The position numbers were made by a program, and so were the translations under genes. 64,000 nucleotides of DNA, taken from Symsagittifera roscoffensis (taxonomy: Eukaryota; Xenacoelomorpha; Acoela; Convolutidae). Under the pieces are notes generated by a model. It did no database searches and was not told the origin of the DNA. It was given only the letters and a program-made list of their open reading frames with translations. The stretch lies in assembly GCF_963678635.1 (NCBI RefSeq), contig NC_087064.1, positions 69,988,123-70,052,122 of the forward strand, in the 5' to 3' direction. Positions 34,670-46,242 of this stretch are shown piece after piece. Every line of letters starts with the position of its first letter. The first letter of the stretch is position 1.

Positions 34670-36226
34670 CTGGCAATTGGGAACATACAAAAGTTCGCTC
34701 TTATTGAGCTTACTTGTTTATTCCAACTCCTTGTTTATAGGGAAATAGTGCAATGAATATAACGAAATAAGACCATTTGTAAATTCCGATTGTTGAGACT
34801 GCGCACCGATTAAAGTCTAGGAATAAGTCTATTAAAATGTCATTGAGAGTTAGCATTTTGATAAAAATTCAAAAAACACTAAATTATTTTCAATTATTTT
34901 CAGGTTAATTTGAAAACTTTCTCGTACACGCTATGTAAATTACAAAACCCAAATTCAGTTAATAACATAGCTAAAAACTCTAGATATTACAAATCATGCA
35001 GAAACTAGGAGTCATACACCGAAGGGGGAAAAGCTGCAACCGCGCCGTCTCATCAACTCCGACCATGCAAATGGAAAAAGTATCTAGAAAAATGTATCGG
35101 CTAGAATATATATATAGACGCAAATGCAAATGATATCAAAATTTTTTCTTAATCACAAAAAACTTCGGTTGAAAAATACAAAAAAACTTCAAAATATTTG
35201 CAATATAATTTTTAATTATCTTTAAATGAGCATTGCCTATTTTGTTGTTGAAGAAAAATGTGAGGAGAAAAACGAAACAATACTGTTTGCATCAAGGTAA
35301 ATCTTGGTTGTTTAGACTGTCTATCAACTTCTGTGCATAAAAATTTGAGAAACATTTCAGTTTGATAAACTTTCAAAAAACCAACATGAATGAATTTTTC
35401 ATTTTGTTTTTCAAATTTTTTGAACCATACACGCTATTTGATGTAGAATTTTGCTAATTTCAGATCAGTTTTAGGAGTATATGTATTGGTTTTGAACGGT
35501 TCTTCTAAGTTAGCCTCACCTAAGATATCAACTCAATATTAAGAAAATGTTTCAATTAGAATCATAATGTCTAATGAAACCAGTTTAAAAATTGTATTCA
35601 TAACAATTTATATTCTTGATAAAACTATATCTATAGAATATTTCCTACTAACCAATCATGATCCATTCCTAACAACTGACAATTATTTGTAATGCTGAAA
35701 CTACTTGTAGCTTCAGCACCACAACAATTCAAATTTAACTTAGAAGACAGTTGTTCTCCTTTGGAACAAGTTCCAGATATCTAACCAGCAAATACCAGTA
35801 TACACTAGATCTATTGAGACTAGAAAAAATTAGAATAAGATTAAGATCGGTGTTAGACTATGAAATTGAACGAATCTATCCGGCCAAAAATAACTTAGCG
35901 TGACGAATAGACGGTGTACTTATCTGAAATTACTCTATGAAATAGTTACTCCAAGCTTAAACTCACTAAGTTTTTTAAAGTTTACATAAATTTTTGACGC
36001 TCTGAATGTTTTGCTTAGAATCACTCGGTTTGGGTCAATTTATAAACCTTTTTATATGTTTAATAAAAACTTGTGGATGGAAAAGCTTACGTTTTTTAAA
36101 TATATGCATGAATCTTCAAAAACTTAGTTTACTAACACAAATGAGACAAGTTGAAGGGGAGTCGATGCGTTTAGAGCATCAAAAAATTATTGAAGATTTA
36201 AAAAAAATTATGAACACGCCAGCAAT

Positions 36227-36567
36227 TTTCGACCCTCAAGAATTCGGCCCCATGCAGACCCAAAGGTTCCCCCTTGTACTATTTTGAGATATCCATTTCT
36301 GGTGACGGACCCTAAAACTTTTCTAAAGGCGCCTTTGGCGCCAATATATAGTAATTTTGAATCTATAGTAAATTTTTTGGTCAAAGTTTTCCAAAAAGTC
36401 ACTAAAAACGCCTTGATGAAAATGAGGTCTTTATGGTGATTTAGTAGAGCTCAGAAATCAATATAATCGATCTAATAAAAAAGGTCGACAAAATTTTGTT
36501 TTTCGAAGTTTTTTGAAAATCCGCCCCCCCCCCCCCCCCTCTCGAGAAAATCCTAAACACGCCCCCT
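36227..36567 (+). mobile_element. hAT-type MITE, copy 7 (array unit 4)
   Basis: Same insertion position, with the longest C-run of the four. Confidence 0.75.
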
Positions 36568-36695
36568 TTATAAACATACTCATTTGAGTTTTGATTTTGT
36601 TTATCCCGCGCATGCATTTTAAAGAATTAAACGAGGAAATGTTATAATTTTGGACTATTTAAACAGTCTTTTCAATATAATTTTTAATTTTTTAC

Positions 36696-36869
36696 CTTAG
36701 TGCGATTCATTCTCCGAGCTCTCATAGTTTGCGCAGCGCTAACTTCTTGAGTTGTATGCATCCATGGTAGTGGCATGCACGGGAACTTTTCGAGGAGGAG
36801 CGGGCCAATTTTCCAAAATTTATCGATTTCTTTCAGTCGACCGATCAGATGTTTCGAGCTTGCCTTAAA
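36696..36869 (-). CDS. Possible exon, unit 4, with the best acceptor
   Basis: At the array edge the block is preceded on the minus strand by a strong acceptor (a run of T followed by ACAG), then 58 codons with one change (CMPLPWMH) and the AAG|GTAAAA donor. This is the likely ancestral exon context, and units 1-3 replace the tract with unit-start sequence. No upstream partner exon was recognised between 36870 and 40300, so the gene remains hypothetical. Confidence 0.35.
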
Positions 36870-36879
36870 CTGTAAAAAA

Positions 36880-37075
36880 AAATCTTCTTTTGCCGAAAGC
36901 ATCTGCGCCGCAGAAATTTTGGGGAGAAAAAAACTGATTTTTATGAGCTCTTTTGAAAATTTTTTTAAAGTAATCATGTTCTTTGGCACGCACTCGACTC
37001 CTGAATATTGGTGTTTATTGTCGCCGAAGGCGTTTCTAGAAAAAATTTAGGGCTGGTCAACAAAAAATGGGTGCC
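36880..37075 (-). mobile_element. Diverged hAT-type MITE fragment at array edge
   Basis: Read on the minus strand it shows GGACCCTAAAA-like, CGCCTTCGGCGAC and CTGCGGCGCAGA blocks in family order, with many substitutions. It abuts the right end of the tandem array in opposite orientation to the unit MITEs. Confidence 0.5.
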
Positions 37076-38359
37076 GCAGTATTTTGATAATATTTCACGT
37101 CATCCATTTAAAAAAAAGACCTGCAAACAACGGATGCAGATAAATTATCTGTTCAGTAAGTAACTCAAGACATCCTTGTAGTTGAACTAAAATCCACTGA
37201 TATTTTCTTGTGATAATAGAATTTGGATCTGAAAAAATCATCATAGAAAGTTTTGAAAATCTGCAAACACGGTGACAAACTAAATTGAGTCAGACAACAA
37301 AACAACCAACCTAAAAAGACTCAAAAAAATGATAATAGCTTAAATTAGAGCTTAAAAATTTGGACTATTATCAATTACAATTGATCAAAATGGAACTTTT
37401 TATCAAAAAAACCTCTGAAAATTAGTTTAAAATAATCGACTTTTAATCGGCTAAGATTGGATATATTGTTTCAGAAATTAGTAAAATTATATTACTTTTT
37501 ATTCAATTATAGTCGCTTATTTTCGAGTTTTTGAGAGACAGGCAAAAAACTGCCAATGTAATTGATTATTATGTATAAGAATCCAGCGTAGCCTGCAAGC
37601 ATTTGCCTTTTCTGTACAGTTTGCTACTCTTAAAAAAAACTAAAAGCAATTAATTATTTTGGAAACTTGATCAATTCATTCGTCATATCCCTCAATTCTA
37701 GTTGCTATTTTTGAAATAATGATTTGGTAGCAGAATCTGATAACGTTCGAGTTGGCTTGCTATGATCTAATTATCTTTTCGTATTGCGACTAATCCGTCG
37801 GAAATTAGTCTGCAAAATTATAATCTGACTTTTCTTCAAATATCTCATCAAATGTTCATTTAGCCGGAAGGGAGTTTGTATTAGAGAAATCTTCATTAGA
37901 TTTGAGTCATGAAATTAGAAAAAAAATTAAATGCCTAGCATACCTATTTACCCTATTTGTGTCTATCCTTTGCCGAAGTTTTGGAATACTGAGAATAGTA
38001 AAACTGTCAAAGTTTTTTTGAATCAACTTTCTCAACCAAAACTTAGTGTTTTTTGACTTTCTCGGCCACATTTTGATATTTTTCAATTTTCCCGACCCAC
38101 CAAAAAGTGTTCGACTTTGCACAACCCAGCTCAGAATTTTTAAGGCTTACCTGACCAAAATTGATATGTCTCGACTTTCTCTACTCTCGCGAACGATTTT
38201 TTTGATTTTTTTTTGTTGGAACCACCGTAGATATGTTTAGACTTTCTCGGCCAAAAAGTTGGTATGTGTTAACTGGAAAATTATACCTCGGAAAAGCATA
38301 AGAAATTTGAACAAGTTCTGGGACTTAAGCATTCTCTCTGCAAAAAGAGCTTAAGTTAT
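37076..38359. other. Noncoding; degenerate GACTTTCTCGGCC minisatellite
   Basis: No gene. 37995-38275 repeats ACTTTCTCGGCCAAAA-like boxes about five times with irregular spacing. 37320-37520 has ATTATAATTGA-type sequence related to the 7228-7935 element. Confidence 0.4.
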
Positions 38360-38901
38360 TGTTCCGACTTTCGATACGAAAGTAACGAAATATTTGTGAT
38401 CGGGGTGGGTTTTTTTTCTTCAGACAAATTTCGACTTTTTAACTAGCCATTTTTGACGGAACTTTTTTATATCATTCAAAAGGTATTGTTGTCCTGAGCC
38501 TAAATTTGAAAAAATATTTCACCTGTGATCATTTTTCGTAAAGTTATGAGGGTTTAAAGATTTCCATTTTGGTCATTTTGGCCAATTTGGGACAATTAAC
38601 GCGCGATATAATTCGCGCTATTAACGCGTAAGCGGAGATTTAATCCGTCTTATAAATCGTTCCAAATAAGTTGAACAAAGCTTATTTGCCATAATTGATT
38701 TGTTACAAGGAACGAAATTTCTCTTTTTGTACTTTATATGGCGTGTGGGGGGATAATTTTTATTAAAAAATTTCAAATTTTAGAAAAAAAAATTCATTTT
38801 ATTTTATTTCATTTAATTTTTTTAGTTTTTTCTGCTGCTCCATAAACCTTAAAAGGCAGTCGGAACATTCAGGGCTTCGCCCTGATACGAGCAGTCTTGT
38901 T
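38360..38901 (+). mobile_element. Helentron-like element, copy C (best full-length)
   Basis: Complete copy: TGTTCCGACT, the CTTTCGATACGAAAG hairpin, TTAACGCG blocks, AGTCGGAACA, a perfect CAGGGCTTCGCCCTG hairpin and the tail ATACGAGCAGTCTTGTT. Flanks are T-rich on both sides. Confidence 0.7.
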
Positions 38902-40310
38902 GTCTTTTTACGTAACGTAATTTCTACTGCTTAATAACTTAGAGGAGCTCGATTTACATTTCAACTTTATTGCAAAATCATTTTTTGTGAATAATGAGTT
39001 TGCTCGTTGAGAATTTTGATGTTGCATGTTTTTGATGTCTTCTTCGAAAACTTATGAAAAACTTATTTTTATGTCATCTTTTTGTCCTTTATGTGATGGA
39101 TTAATATTATTTTCGTTAGGTGAAAAATTGCATTTGAAAAATTTCCATGTTGTGAGGTCTATTTTTTTCTGCTCGGTTTGATAAAAGGACCTGAAGTAAT
39201 ATTTTTGTAGAAAAATGACCAGAAAGATTTTCACAAAATTGAAAAATATATATGATATATTGCTCATCTTAGTCCGATGATTATTTGTAGTTCCAACATA
39301 ATTGTGAGAATTTTAATATAAAACTAATTGATGGGGCAATAAAACTGTAGTGAATGTTTTTTTGTTCTTTTTTTCCTGCATAAAAAATTTTACTCAATTT
39401 GACATGTCAAGTGATTGCAAAAAATTTTCGCTTTTTAAGCAGCAAAGATTTTCTTATAAAAATAAATGCTACCATTGACTATAAAGTTAATCCATAAAAT
39501 CAGCCAAATTGAGTACGTGTGTGTCTGTTATTGTAAAATAATATTTATTGACAAATAATTTTTCAGAGAAAATTGGTTTAAAAAAATATTTCTGATATGT
39601 TTTGTCCATTTTATCCATTGTATGTTATCTTAGCTTTTTTTTGTTCTCTTACTTCAAAGCTGCAATTGTATCTTATTTGAAATTGGAATTCAATGTGTTC
39701 TAATGGCAAAATATTGCAAACTATGACTCTGACGTCTGAAATTTTACCATGCCACCCAATTTAGCCACGTATTTTTTACCTGTCATAAACTTATCTGAAA
39801 GTAAGTAGCTTGTCCTTTGTTCGGTTAGAAGCAGAACAAATTGACCCATCAGATTAGAATTAACCTACAATTTTGCAAGCTGCAAAAACAAAACTCTTGT
39901 TCGTTGGCGGTTTCTCCAACAAACTCATAAATTTAATCATTCAAAACGCAGAAACATAAATCAAGTTTTTACTAACCAATTTTACTTGATTATTTTTAAC
40001 CTATTTCATGTCCTGGCATAGCTTTTTTGCGTACTCTTTAAACTTGTTCAAAAATTCTCACAGTCAAAACGCATCAAAAACACTGTGAAAAATACACTGA
40101 GTTTTTCATAAGTTTTGCTCTGATAAAACCATTAGATCAATTCATTTTTAGAAGAGCCCATTTCTAAACCAAATTGGTCGAATGATCTTTCAAACAATTA
40201 TGTCTGCCTGATCCGAAGAAACATTTTTTTAGTTATCCGTTCAATTTTTCATATTTGCTACGAGCCTTTGCTCACACACGCACAAATTATCTATCTTCTC
40301 TTCTGTTTTG
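38902..40310. other. Intergenic region upstream of the oxidoreductase gene
   Basis: AT-rich, no recognised repeat or gene. Promoter elements cannot be assigned with confidence. Confidence 0.35.
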
Positions 40311-40314
40311 TCAG
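40288..40314 (+). promoter_or_regulatory. Strong 3' splice acceptor just before the start codon
   Basis: A pyrimidine-rich tract (CTATCTTCTCTTCTGTTTTG) ends in TCAG at 40314, ten bases before the ATG. It indicates either a 5'-UTR intron or a spliced-leader trans-splice acceptor. Confidence 0.55.
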
Positions 40315-40324
40315 TTTAGTAATC

Positions 40325-40477
40325 ATGGTTACTTACAAAGTGACAGTTATTGGGGCTGGGAGAGCCGGAAACATCCACCTGCAGAGTCTGTTGCAATTAA
40401 GTAGCATGTTCGAAGTCGTCAACGTGGTAGATGACAACCCTTCACAAGCTATTCAGCTCCTCCTTTCATCACTAAAG
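40325..40477 (+). CDS. Gfo/Idh/MocA oxidoreductase (inositol 2-dehydrogenase-like), exon 1
   Basis: Six exons (40325-40477, 44958-45144, 49034-49152, 49638-49760, 50155-50343 and 53238-53367) join in frame through GT-AG introns to 300 codons. The protein is an NAD(P)-dependent dehydrogenase of the Gfo/Idh/MocA family, closest in motifs to inositol 2-dehydrogenase / YrbE-like proteins that oxidise sugar alcohols in the cytosol. Exon 1 encodes the start and the Rossmann nucleotide-binding loop, VIGAGRAGNIHL (residues 8-19), then VVDDNP at the end of the second strand. The ATG at 40325 is chosen because the glycine-rich loop follows at the usual distance and a splice acceptor lies ten bases upstream. 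It ends in phase 0 at AAG|GTACGC. The family usually has about 340 residues, so a C-terminal exon is missing. Confidence 0.9.
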
Positions 40478-40594
40478 GTACGCATAAAAATATAAAAATA
40501 TATCATAAAAGCATAAAAACCTTAAATCATACCAATTAGAACGCTTCAAATTTTCTTAGTTTTATTGTTTTAACTGTTTTAATGCTTCCTTTTG

Positions 40595-40735
40595 TACAAC
40601 TGATATTGGGGGATTTTTGTGACAATGTGGTTAATCTGGGTCAATTAATGCGCAATATATTTAGTTCTATTAAAACGCATGCGGCTATTAAACCCGATTC
40701 ATAAATTGCAAGGATCTACTTATGTCATGCGTAAT
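40595..40735 (+). repeat. Old Helentron-like fragment in intron 1
   Basis: Matches the family middle (GGGTCAATTAATGCGCAATATATTT and the CGATTCATAAATTG region) with heavy divergence. Confidence 0.45.
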
Positions 40736-41237
40736 TTTTGATACATATCTAGACACTAATAACGTCATTTTGACTTTAACGTAACTTTTGGGAACATTTT
40801 TTGAAAAAAAAAATTAAAAGTAATTATTAAATGTTTTTGAAAAAATATGGTTTTTGAGTTTTTAGAAAAAAATTAAACTTCGAACCAGATATTCCAGATA
40901 AAACCAGAAATTTGTTGTGATACAATCAGTCTTGACAAGTTTTCCTTCCAATCAAGAATTGTTGTGCATTGTTTTTTGGACGTTGTCATAGTATGATCCG
41001 TTTTTTAATTGGTCGATCACTCCACGCAGCAAGAGTTTTCTGGAAAAGACACAACACGCAGAGAGATAAGATGGCAGCAAAATTTTTGTAGAGAGCTGTA
41101 AACTTTTCATCGGAGTTGTTTGGGAAAAAATATTCAGTCAACAATCTTGTTAACAGCCTGCGATCAACTTTTATCGGTGCTGTCTGCTCTTATTCGATCA
41201 TTTTATGTCGTTCTAAAACCTAACTTTTTTGAAAAAA

Positions 41238-41275
41238 AAAACTGCTCGTATCAGGGCGATGCCCGGATTTTTTTT
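41238..41275 (-). repeat. Isolated Helentron-like 3' terminus in intron 1
   Basis: AACTGCTCGTATCAGGGCGATGCCCGG contains the terminal tail and a near-perfect hairpin, but the body of the element is absent. Confidence 0.5.
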
Positions 41276-41553
41276 GACACCCCTTAGCGTCTTTGGAGTA
41301 GTGATCATTATCAAGGAAAAAATTGGAAAAACTTTGGAATTGGAAATGTTAAAAATTTGGAGCAATTTCCGACCAAAAAGGATCATAGGTAGAAAAATTA
41401 ATATTTTTTAGGTGTTTTAGGTGATGTACAACATCCAGTCGAAAATATTTAGTTAGAAGCTCGATGTTTGTCTGGAAAAAAACTACCCTGACAATAATAG
41501 TTCCGCATGTGCTTCAAATGTCAGACCAAAATTTTCGCCATGATTTGTCTTTT

Positions 41554-42077
41554 TCTTCCGACTTTCGTAACGAAAGTAGCGGAATATTTGTGCTCGGGTG
41601 GGTTTTTTCAGACAAATTTCGACTTTTTAACTAGCCATTTTTGACGGAATTTTTTTATAACATTCGAAAGGTATTGTTGCCCTGAGCTCAAATTTAAAAA
41701 GGTATTTTACCTGTGATCATTTTTCGTAAAGTTATGGTAGTTTAAAGATTGCCATTTTGGCCAATTTGGGACAATTAACGCGCGATATATTTTGGGCTAT
41801 TAATGCGTAAGCGGAGAGTTAATCCGTCCTAGAAATCGTTCCAAATTGGTTTAACGAAGTTTATTTGCCATAATTGATTTGTTACAAGTAGCGAAATCTA
41901 TCCTTTTGTACTTTATATGGCGTGTGGGGGATGATTTTGATAAACAATTTCAAATTTTTTAAAAAAAGTTTTCATTTTGTTTTATTACTTTTAATTTTTT
42001 AATGTTATTGCTGCTCCATAAACCTTAATAGGCAGTCGGAACATTCAGGGCTTCGCCCTGATACGAGCAGTCTTGTT
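41554..42077 (+). mobile_element. Helentron-like element, copy D (intron 1)
   Basis: Near-complete. It starts TTCCGACTTTCGTAACGAAAG and ends with CAGGGCTTCGCCCTG, ATACGAGCAGTCTTGTT. Confidence 0.7.
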
Positions 42078-42736
42078 GTTTTTGTTTTCTCTTACTTTGG
42101 GCTGGAGGCATCAATATATTTTGATTGAGTGATAAAATTTGTCAAACGTGATGCTGAAGACGATGAGATTAGCAAGCACAAACTCTAAAGCGCACGAAAA
42201 TTTTGAATAGTCTGAGTTAATTAGCTGCCTGCAACCACATGGTTGAGTGTAATTAGAGAGCTGTGAAAAACTGGATAGTCGGGATAGTTACAATTAGTAA
42301 AGTCAGACAATCCTCTGGCTGGTTTGTTATAGAGAGTTAGGAAAAAAGATAGCCAGAATTGATATTAGAAAGTGCAATCAAGATTTCAAATTCTCAAGCT
42401 AACTTTTTACAAAACTGGTTGCTGTTTCTTGTTAATTCTATTTGTCCCAAAAAATCGAGGTTAAAGCAGAAGTATTGGCAATGGTATTTTGTCGAATGAA
42501 GATGAATCCGAATGATTTTTGAATTCAGAGTGTCACTAAATTCGGTTAGTAAAAATTGTGTCACAAACAAGAAATTATCCAAAATGAAATGGACTTGACT
42601 GATAGTTTTGTTCGAAGTCACTATTATTGCCAAAAGTTTGGCATTGTCTATGTTATAGTTTTAGCATTTCTGGTACATTTCTGGTAACATTTTTTTTTCA
42701 TTTCTGGTGCAAAAAAAAAGGTTTATAATACAATAT
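42078..42736. other. Intron 1 sequence, nothing recognised
   Basis: No supported exon or repeat, except that the last ~40 bp (TTTCTGGT.. to ATACAATATCA) resemble the flank of the MITE at 50848. Confidence 0.35.
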
Positions 42737-43168
42737 CAGGGGCGGATTTAGGGGGGCGGGGGCGGACGCCCCCCCCCCCCCCCTCCTTCGGCATTCGACA
42801 CCCTGCCGACCAACAGGGCATTCGACACCCTGCCGACACCCTGCCGACCTTTTGAAATATTTTGAGATATCCATGTTTGGCTGACTGACCCTAAAATTTT
42901 TCTAAGGGCGCCTTTGTCGCCAATCTATACTAAATTTGAGGGGGGAGCTCGCGCCAAAAAAAGAACTGCAAAAAATGCATTTTTTTTTACCTTTTTTCAA
43001 AAATTTGCCTGCGGCGTAGAAAATTTGGTGAAATTAGGGTCCTTAAAGTGGTTTGGGGGAGCTCAGAAAATCAATTTGGTCGACTTAACAAATAAAGGTC
43101 GACAAGATTTTCAAAAATTTTCGGAAAATCCCCCCCCCCCCGTCGAGAAATTCCTAGATCTGCGCCTG
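42737..43168 (+). mobile_element. hAT-type MITE, copy 8 (intron 1, near full length)
   Basis: Begins CAGGGGCGGATTTAGG and ends TTCCTAGATCTGCGCCTG, the two inverted termini. It contains the C-run, CGACACCCTGCCGACC duplicated twice, the GGCGCC stem, CTGCGGCG and GTCGAC boxes. No matching target duplication is visible. The frame at 42914-43276 is a by-product. Confidence 0.8.
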
Positions 43169-43210
43169 GTTGGGGCAGTTTTTTCGTTTTGTATGCCCGG
43201 TGTTTTTTTT

Positions 43211-44712
43211 TCGGTGTTTTCTATAAAACTTCTACTCTGTGTTTTCTTTAAAACGTCTACTCTGTGTTTTCTATAAAACTTCTACTCTGTGTTTTCTTTA
43301 AAACGTCTACTCTGTGTTTTCTATAAAACTTCTACTCTGTGTTTTCTTTAAAACGTCTACTCTGTGTTTTCTATAAAACTTCTACTCTGTGTTTTCTTTA
43401 AAACTTCTACTCGGTGTTTTCTATTAAACTACTACTCGGTGTTTTCTTTGAAACTTCTACTCGGTGTTTTCTATAAAACTTCTACTCTGTGTTTTCTTTA
43501 AAACTTCTACTCGGTGTTTTCTATTAAACTTCTACTCGGTGTTTTCTATAAAACTTCTACTCTGTGTTTTCTTTAAAACTTCTACTCGGTGTTTTCTATA
43601 AAACTTCTACTCGGTGTTTTCTTTAAAACTTCTACTCGGTGTTTTCTTTAAAACTTCTACTCGGTGTTTTCTATTAAACTTCTACTCGGTGTTTTCTTTA
43701 AAACTTCTACTCGGTGTTTTCTATAAAACTTCTACTCTGTGTTTTCTTTAAAACTTCTACTCGGTGTTTTCTATAAAACTTCTACTCGGTGTTTTCTTTA
43801 AAACTTCTACTCTGTGTTTTCTTTAAAACTTCTACTCGGTGTTTTCTATAAAACTTCTACTCGGTGTTTTCTTTAAAACTTCTACTCGGTGTTTTCTTTA
43901 AAACTTCTACTCGGTGTTTTCTATTAAACTTCTACTCTGTGTTTTCTTTAAAACTTCTACTCGGTGTTTTCTATAAAACTTCTACTCGGTGTTTTCTATA
44001 AAACTTCTACTCGGTGTTTTCTATTAAACTTCTACTCGGTGTTTTCTTTAAAACTTCTACTCGGTGTTTTCTATAAAATTTCTACTCTGTGTTTTCTTTA
44101 AAACTTCTACTCGGTGTTTTCTATAAAACTTCTACTCGGTGTTTTCTTTAAAACTTCTACTCGGTGTTTTCTTTAAAACTTCTACTTGGTGTTTTCTTTA
44201 AAACTTCTACTCGGTGTTTTCTTTAAAACTTCTACTCGGTGTTTTCTATAAAACTTCTACTCTGTGTTTTCTTTAAAACTTCTACTCGGTGTTTTCTTTA
44301 AAACTTCTACTCGGTGTTTTCTATAAAACTTCTACTCTGTGTTTTCTTTAAAACTTCTACTCGGTGTTTTCTATAAAACTTCTACTCGGTGTTTTCTTTA
44401 AAACTTCTACTCGGTGTTTTCTTTAAAACTTCTACTCGGTGTTTTCTTTAAAACTTCTACTCGGTGTTTTCTTTAAAACTTCTACTCGGTGTTTTCTATT
44501 AAACTTCTACTCGGTGTTTTCTTTAAAACTTCTACTCGGTGTTTTTTTAAAACTTCTACTCTGTGTTTTCTTTAAAACTTCTACTCGGTGTTTTCTATTA
44601 AACTTCTACTCGGTGTTTTCTTTAAAACTTCTACTCGGTGTTTTCTTTAAAACTTCTACTCGGTGTTTTCTATAAAACTTCTACTCGGTGTTTTCTTTAA
44701 AACTTCTACTCT
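43211..44712 (+). repeat. 25-bp minisatellite, about 60 copies (intron 1)
   Basis: Unit: TCGGTGTTTTC, then TTTAAAAC / TATAAAAC / TATTAAAC, then TTCTAC. Almost every copy is exactly 25 bp; one near 44536 is 24 bp. Variants occur mainly at position 3 (G or T), in the AT core, and as CGTCTAC in the first eight units, where two unit types alternate as a 50-bp higher-order repeat. Open frames across it are period artefacts. Confidence 0.95.
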
Positions 44713-44957
44713 GTCTCGGTGCTGGCAAAAATGCAACACCTATCGGCCTGACTGCGGTATCGTTTTTCTCTCTTCACCAGGACATTTTTTGCTCATGAAT
44801 GAATTTTTTCTCAGAACAGTTTGAATGCATTTGATATTTTGATGAAATTTCACTATCTGAAAAAAAGCTCTAACTAAACTGTCCAAAACTTGTCGCAGCC
44901 CAAAATTCTCTTCACGCTTGCTTACTCTCATTTTAACTGCATTTCAATATTCACCAG

Positions 44958-45144
44958 GGCATCCGGCTCCGACCAGTGAAGGAGACTGATGCTGCGATTG
45001 ATGAGGCGGATGTGGTGTGTATCTGTGTTCCCACTCCCCTGCATGAACAAGTCATCCTCCGGGCACTGAAAAGAGACAAGCACGTGTTCTGTGAAAAGCC
45101 CTTAGTTCACACTTTAGAGGCTGTGGCAACTGTCTACGACACAG
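44958..45144 (+). CDS. Oxidoreductase exon 2
   Basis: Acceptor TTCACCAG, donor ACAG|GTAAGG. Sixty-two codons plus one base. It encodes the rest of the Rossmann domain: VVCICVPTPLHEQ after the central strand and KHVFCEKPL, the EKP motif whose lysine lies at the active site in this family. Confidence 0.92.
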
Positions 45145-45479
45145 GTAAGGAAACAACGGCTGTTTCTGTCATAGAATCCCCATGCCTCAGCAAATTATAA
45201 CCATTCCCCATCCCTACTTAGGATTGAGTGGATCCATCGTTGGCATCAAGTAGTCCCCACTAAAAATGAAAATTAATAAACAAGCTATTATTCAGAATTA
45301 ATTAGTTTTGAAATTTCAATCGGAAGCGATTTCAAGGGATGGATGGGTTTCTGTGACTTGTTCTTCCAGAAAACCCCTCACCGCACAAAGGGTTCCCCCT
45401 TAGGTACTTTACAACGAGAACCTCAAAAAAGATCTGTATGCGCATCTCTATCAATGATTCCGATCTCCAGAACTGTTTA

Positions 45480-46242
45480 CAGTGCTGATTTAAACTAACC
45501 GGACAAAACGCTTTAAACTTGAAATTTAAAACGCTTTTTCTCAAGTTGGGTAAAATTTAGGTGAAAACTTATGAAGACAAGAGTTACTTAAAATTTTTGC
45601 AGAATTAATATGGTGTAATTTTTTGTGCAAAATTCGGGCCCAAAGTTTTACACCAAAAATGGGTCATTTTGGTTTTTCTTAGTTAATCAAAAATTACGCC
45701 AAAAATACCCAGTCGATCACAGACATAATTATATCAAAAAGAGCGCCTGACGTTGCCCAACAAACTTTGAGAAGGGTATATTCACCAAAACATTGTATAA
45801 GTTAATTAGTTTTTGTTTGATAGACAAAAAAGGTCGTTTTTACCATATAAAATACCAACTTTTTATTTGAAAACAATATTTTATATAGTAAAAACGACCT
45901 TTTTTGTCTATCAAACAAAAATTAATTAACTTATACAATGTTTTGATGAACATGCCCTTCTTAAAGTTTGTTGGGCTACGTCAGGCGCTCTCTTTGATAT
46001 AATTATGTCTGTGATCGACTAGGTATTTTTGGCGTAATTTTTGATTAACTAAGAAAAACCAAAATGACCCATTTTTGGAGTAAAATTTTGGGCCCGAACT
46101 TTCTAAAACAAACGGCACCATATTAATTTTGCAAAATTACTTGTCTTCATAAGTTTTCACCTAAACTGAACCCAATTTGAGAGAAACGCGTTTTTAGTTT
46201 CAAGTTTAACTCGTTTTGTCCGGTTAATTTAAATCAGCACTG
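45480..46242. mobile_element. 763-bp fold-back element, Tc1/mariner-like ends (intron 2)
   Basis: Nearly the whole element is an imperfect palindrome: arms of about 370 bp (45480 to ~45860 and ~45880 to 46242) around a short centre at about 45860-45880. The ends read CAGTGCTGATTTAAA, matching the CAGTGCTG start of Tc1-type elements, and are flanked by TA on both sides (45478-45479 and 46243-46244), the Tc1/mariner target duplication. No coding sequence. Confidence 0.8.

Larger units (their letters stand above)
28092..36872 (+). repeat. Four-copy tandem array of a 2.2-kb unit
   Basis: Units at 28092-30284, 30285-32481, 32482-34675 and 34676-36872 (2193, 2197, 2194 and 2197 bp) are near-identical, differing by scattered substitutions and homopolymer length. 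Each begins ATTGGGAACATACAAAAG and ends TTGCCTTAAACTG(CCA). Each unit contains one hAT-type MITE at the same internal position, a minus-strand exon-like block at its end, and a plus-strand coding-like segment (29156-29320 in unit 1). The MITE predates the amplification. Longer reading frames such as 29428-29880 run through MITE sequence and are not genes. Confidence 0.9.

Noticed and set aside
41229-41411. Plus-strand 60-codon frame in intron 1
   Set aside because: Starts in a Helentron-like terminus fragment and has no domain or splice support.
44439-44675. Open reading frame of 78 codons in the 25-bp minisatellite
   Set aside because: The period is not a multiple of three and the peptide is a 25-residue translation of the repeat; it lies in an intron.
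43211-44712. Regular repeats resembling a CRISPR array
   Set aside because: There are no unique spacers: repeats are contiguous 25-bp units, and the context is an animal intron.
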